The position numbers and the translations under genes are program-made. The notes beneath the pieces were generated by a model. The model saw only the letters and a program-made list of their open reading frames with translations, had not been told where the DNA came from and did no database searches. From NCBI GenBank assembly GCA_902797345.1, contig CADBSL010000028.1, positions 1 to 7,839 of the forward strand: a stretch of 7,839 nucleotides of DNA. Reading direction: 5' to 3'. This document shows positions 6,225 through 7,839 of this stretch, piece after piece; position 1 is the first letter of the stretch; the number at the start of each line of letters is the position of its first letter. The stretch comes from an uncultured Eubacteriales bacterium. GTDB taxonomy: Bacteria; Bacillota; Clostridia; Peptostreptococcales; Anaerovoracaceae.

Positions 6225-6243
6225 TTTGAAAATGATTTTCAAA
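6225..6243. promoter_or_regulatory. Zur/Fur-type operator box 2 (upstream of -35)
   Basis: TTTGAAAAT-G-ATTTTCAAA is a perfect 9-1-9 inverted repeat containing the same TGAAAA/TTTTCA core as box 1. Its centre (6234) is 50 bp from that of box 1 (6184) and its edge is 5 bp from the -35. Its left part on the + strand shares bases with the T-run of the neighbouring terminator. Confidence 0.8.
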
Positions 6244-6270
6244 AAAGAAGGACAGCCCCGAAGGGCTGTC
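6241..6270 (-). terminator. Intrinsic terminator of the beta-helix lipoprotein gene
   Basis: GACAGCCC (6251-6258) and GGGCTGTC (6263-6270) make an 8-bp stem. On the - strand the loop is the stable tetraloop TTCG, and the stem is followed by CTTCTTTTTT. It lies 15 nt after the stop of the gene ending at 6286 and separates it from the zinc operon promoter. Confidence 0.88.
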
Positions 6271-6285
6271 TGGTGTATCGTTTTT

Positions 6286-7596
6286 TTAGCTCCAGCTGCC
6301 GTCATCTGTCTGGGTGGTCTGGCCACTGCTCTGGCCGGGCTGACCGCCGCTTCCCTGTCCGTCCTCCGGACGCCGGGGTGGTTGTCCGCCCTGTCCTTTG
6401 CCGCCTTTGCCGGGCCGCTGCATGGTGTTGCCGTCGGTGCTTTCATTGCCGGAGCCCGGAGGAGTCATGAAGTCCTCCCCGCCGGTGCTGCCGGATTGTC
6501 CCGGAGCACCCTGACTGAAGTTCTGGTCACCCTGGGGGCCGCCCTGCATACCGCCCATGCCGCCCATCATCTGGTTGATGAGCTCGCTGACCTGCTGACC
6601 GTTCACGGTCACGGTGCCTCCATTCAGCTGACCGTTCCCATCGTAATCGAAGGGGGACTGGGCCGAGATATCCACTGTGCCGCCATTGATGATCAGGTCT
6701 CCGTTCACATCCAGAGCATCGGTATCGCCCTGGCCCATGGAGATGGTGATCTCTCCGCCGTTGATCTGGATGAGCGGCGTATCGGTATCGTTCTTCTGGG
6801 CCCCGTTGATGCCGTCATCAGAAGCCTGGATATGGATCTTGCCGCCGAAGATCAGCACCTGGGTGGATTCCAACCCTTCCTTCGCAGTGATATCCAGCGT
6901 GATGATGCCGTCCGCAACCGCGATGGAGTCGTTGGACTGGACCCCGTCGCCTGCGCTGGTGATCGTGATGGTGCCGCCGGTGATCTTCAGATCATCCTTG
7001 GAAACGATGCCGTGGTCGCTGGACTCGATGGTCAGTATGCCGGTGCCGTTGATCACCAGGTCATCCTTCGAGAAGATCACCCCGTCGGTATTAGTGTCCC
7101 CGTCCGCCGTGAAGGCCCCGGTCACTGTCAGCTCATTTTTCGATCCTTCGGTGGTGGTCACAAAGACCTTATCGGCACTCTTCACGTAGATGCAGGGGCT
7201 GTCGGTATTGTTGATCTCCACTCCGTCCAGCACGATCTGGACCTTCGCCGTGTCCTCCGCTTCCACCACGATCTGGGCTTCCGAAGCGCTGCCGCTGATG
7301 ACATAAACGCCTTCATCGGTGATCGTCAGAGTCTGTCCGTCTGACAGGGTCTCATAAACCGCATCGGTCAGATCCGGCTCCTGTTCCATATCCCGATCCG
7401 TGAACACTTCCGAAGCATCGATGGCGCTGACGGCAGCACCGGCTTCCAGGACCTCCGTCTGAGTACTCTTCGCCGCCGCCTCACCGGCACCATTCGCCGC
7501 CGAAGCCGCCTGACATCCCGACAGTAAAGCCATGGCCCCGATCAACAGGACCGTGATCACTACTATAGCACGTTTTGTTATTCTCTTTTTCATCAT
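6286..7596 (-). CDS. Carbohydrate-binding-domain (DUF4353-like) secreted lipoprotein with beta-helix repeats
   Basis: This 436-residue protein has a charged N-terminus (MMKKRITKR), a hydrophobic core and lipobox LLSGC with Cys28, so it should be anchored outside the membrane. Residues 80-335 form a ladder of short beta-strands with repeating Gly-Ile/Val, Asp-Gly and Asn-Gly turns, for example LVINGTGILTIESSDHGIVS (180-199), LKITGGTITITSAGDGVQS (203-221) and IQINGGEITIS (276-286). This is the pattern of a right-handed beta-helix and of proteins annotated as carbohydrate-binding domain-containing. The tail (344-436) is low-complexity, rich in Gly, Gln, Pro and Ser, beginning QMMGGMGGMQGG. The start at 7596 is supported by GGGAGGAG just upstream; 7593 and 7629 are alternatives. 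Sugar binding is a family annotation, not shown here. The gene has its own promoter and terminator, so it is probably monocistronic. Confidence 0.85.
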   Translation of the reverse strand: MMKKRITKRAIVVITVLLIGAMALLSGCQAASAANGAGEAAAKSTQTEVLEAGAAVSAIDASEVFTDRDMEQEPDLTDAVYETLSDGQTLTITDEGVYVISGSASEAQIVVEAEDTAKVQIVLDGVEINNTDSPCIYVKSADKVFVTTTEGSKNELTVTGAFTADGDTNTDGVIFSKDDLVINGTGILTIESSDHGIVSKDDLKITGGTITITSAGDGVQSNDSIAVADGIITLDITAKEGLESTQVLIFGGKIHIQASDDGINGAQKNDTDTPLIQINGGEITISMGQGDTDALDVNGDLIINGGTVDISAQSPFDYDGNGQLNGGTVTVNGQQVSELINQMMGGMGGMQGGPQGDQNFSQGAPGQSGSTGGEDFMTPPGSGNESTDGNTMQRPGKGGKGQGGQPPRRPEDGQGSGGQPGQSSGQTTQTDDGSWS

Positions 7597-7629
7597 TCTC
7601 TCCTCCCGTTTGAATGTCCGATTTCTCAT

Positions 7630-7648
7630 TTGTTTCTTCCGGAAACAA
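7630..7648. repeat. Inverted repeat at the predicted transcript start of the beta-helix gene
   Basis: TTGTTTC (7630-7636) and GAAACAA (7642-7648) are perfect 7-bp arms around a 5-nt loop. They lie at the predicted 5' end of the - strand transcript, just before an alternative ATG at 7629. The repeat could be a 5' stabilising hairpin or an operator. Confidence 0.45.
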
Positions 7649-7652
7649 GTCC

Positions 7653-7685
7653 ATCATAAAGGAGAAAACTTAAATCACACTTAAA
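7653..7685 (-). promoter_or_regulatory. Promoter of the beta-helix lipoprotein with response-regulator-type direct repeat
   Basis: Reading the - strand, TTTAAG (7685-7680), five bases, TTTAAG (7674-7669), ten bases, then TATGAT (7658-7653) as -10. There is no good -35; the direct repeat sits where it would be. The 11-bp period suits a tandem dimer of an OmpR/PhoB-family response regulator, and the sequence equals the CiaR consensus known from streptococci. The activator is not in the window. Confidence 0.6.
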
Positions 7686-7705
7686 CCGTCGCCCTTCTCC
7701 CATCC

Positions 7706-7734
7706 TTGACAAAAAATTCGGAAGAATATATAAT
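7706..7734 (+). promoter_or_regulatory. Consensus sigma-70 promoter of tRNA-Ser
   Basis: TTGACA (7706-7711), a 17-nt spacer and TATAAT (7729-7734) match the consensus at all twelve positions. The predicted start is near 7741, about 10 nt before the tRNA, as expected for a strongly expressed stable RNA. Confidence 0.92.
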
Positions 7735-7750
7735 ATTTTTCGTGCGATGC

Positions 7751-7839
<89 letters not shown>

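Noticed and set aside
6085..7344. A 419-codon open frame on the + strand opposite the beta-helix lipoprotein gene
   Set aside because: It lies antisense to a gene with a clear signal peptide, repeats, ribosome site, promoter and terminator. Its product is low-complexity with no family features, and it would run through the zur promoter region and the terminator.

Overview
The window looks like a moderately GC-rich, low-GC-clade Gram-positive (Bacillota, probably Clostridia-like) chromosome. The clues are strong GGAGG-type ribosome sites, three lipoproteins with LLxGC lipoboxes, a ZnuA of the form I associate with clostridial genomes, and a tRNA gene that encodes its own CCA. No insertion sequence, phage gene or CRISPR array was found. 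Genus cannot be decided from the sequence.

Layout. (1) Positions 1-2427 read on the + strand: the C-terminal end of an AraC-family activator, a strong hairpin terminator, then a tight two-gene operon. The operon encodes a Tm-1-like ATP-binding (UPF0261) protein and a TIM-barrel PEP_hydrolase-family protein. In the tomato virus-resistance protein Tm-1 these two modules are fused in one chain; here they are separate, adjacent genes 13 nt apart. (2) A bidirectional terminator (about 2456-2490) lies between the convergent blocks. (3) Positions 2495-6097 on the - strand form a zinc-uptake operon, transcribed right to left: zur (Fur family), znuA, znuC, znuB, then a small lipoprotein with a Cys-Cys motif. 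It has a near-consensus promoter (TTGACA, 17 nt, TAAAAT) flanked by two perfect inverted repeats of the Fur/Zur 7-1-7 type, centred 50 bp apart. This predicts zinc-dependent autorepression. (4) Positions 6286-7596 on the - strand encode a secreted, beta-helix-like, carbohydrate-binding-domain lipoprotein with a Gly/Gln/Pro-rich tail. Its promoter carries a TTTAAG-N5-TTTAAG direct repeat exactly 10 nt upstream of a -10 box, the layout of a response-regulator (CiaR/OmpR-type) activated promoter. (5) A divergent, perfect-consensus sigma-70 promoter drives a tRNA-Ser(UGA) gene that ends exactly at the window edge.

How the parts work together. Zur should sense zinc and repress its own operon. ZnuA captures zinc at the membrane face, ZnuB is the channel and ZnuC the ATPase. 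The trailing lipoprotein is probably an accessory extracytoplasmic metal or envelope factor. The AraC protein may control the Tm-1/PEP_hydrolase operon, whose chemistry is not established. The points most worth following are the dual-operator Zur promoter, the altered metal site of ZnuA, the Cys-Cys lipoprotein, the response-regulator-like promoter, a heptamer repeat array at the end of znuB, and the split Tm-1 gene pair.
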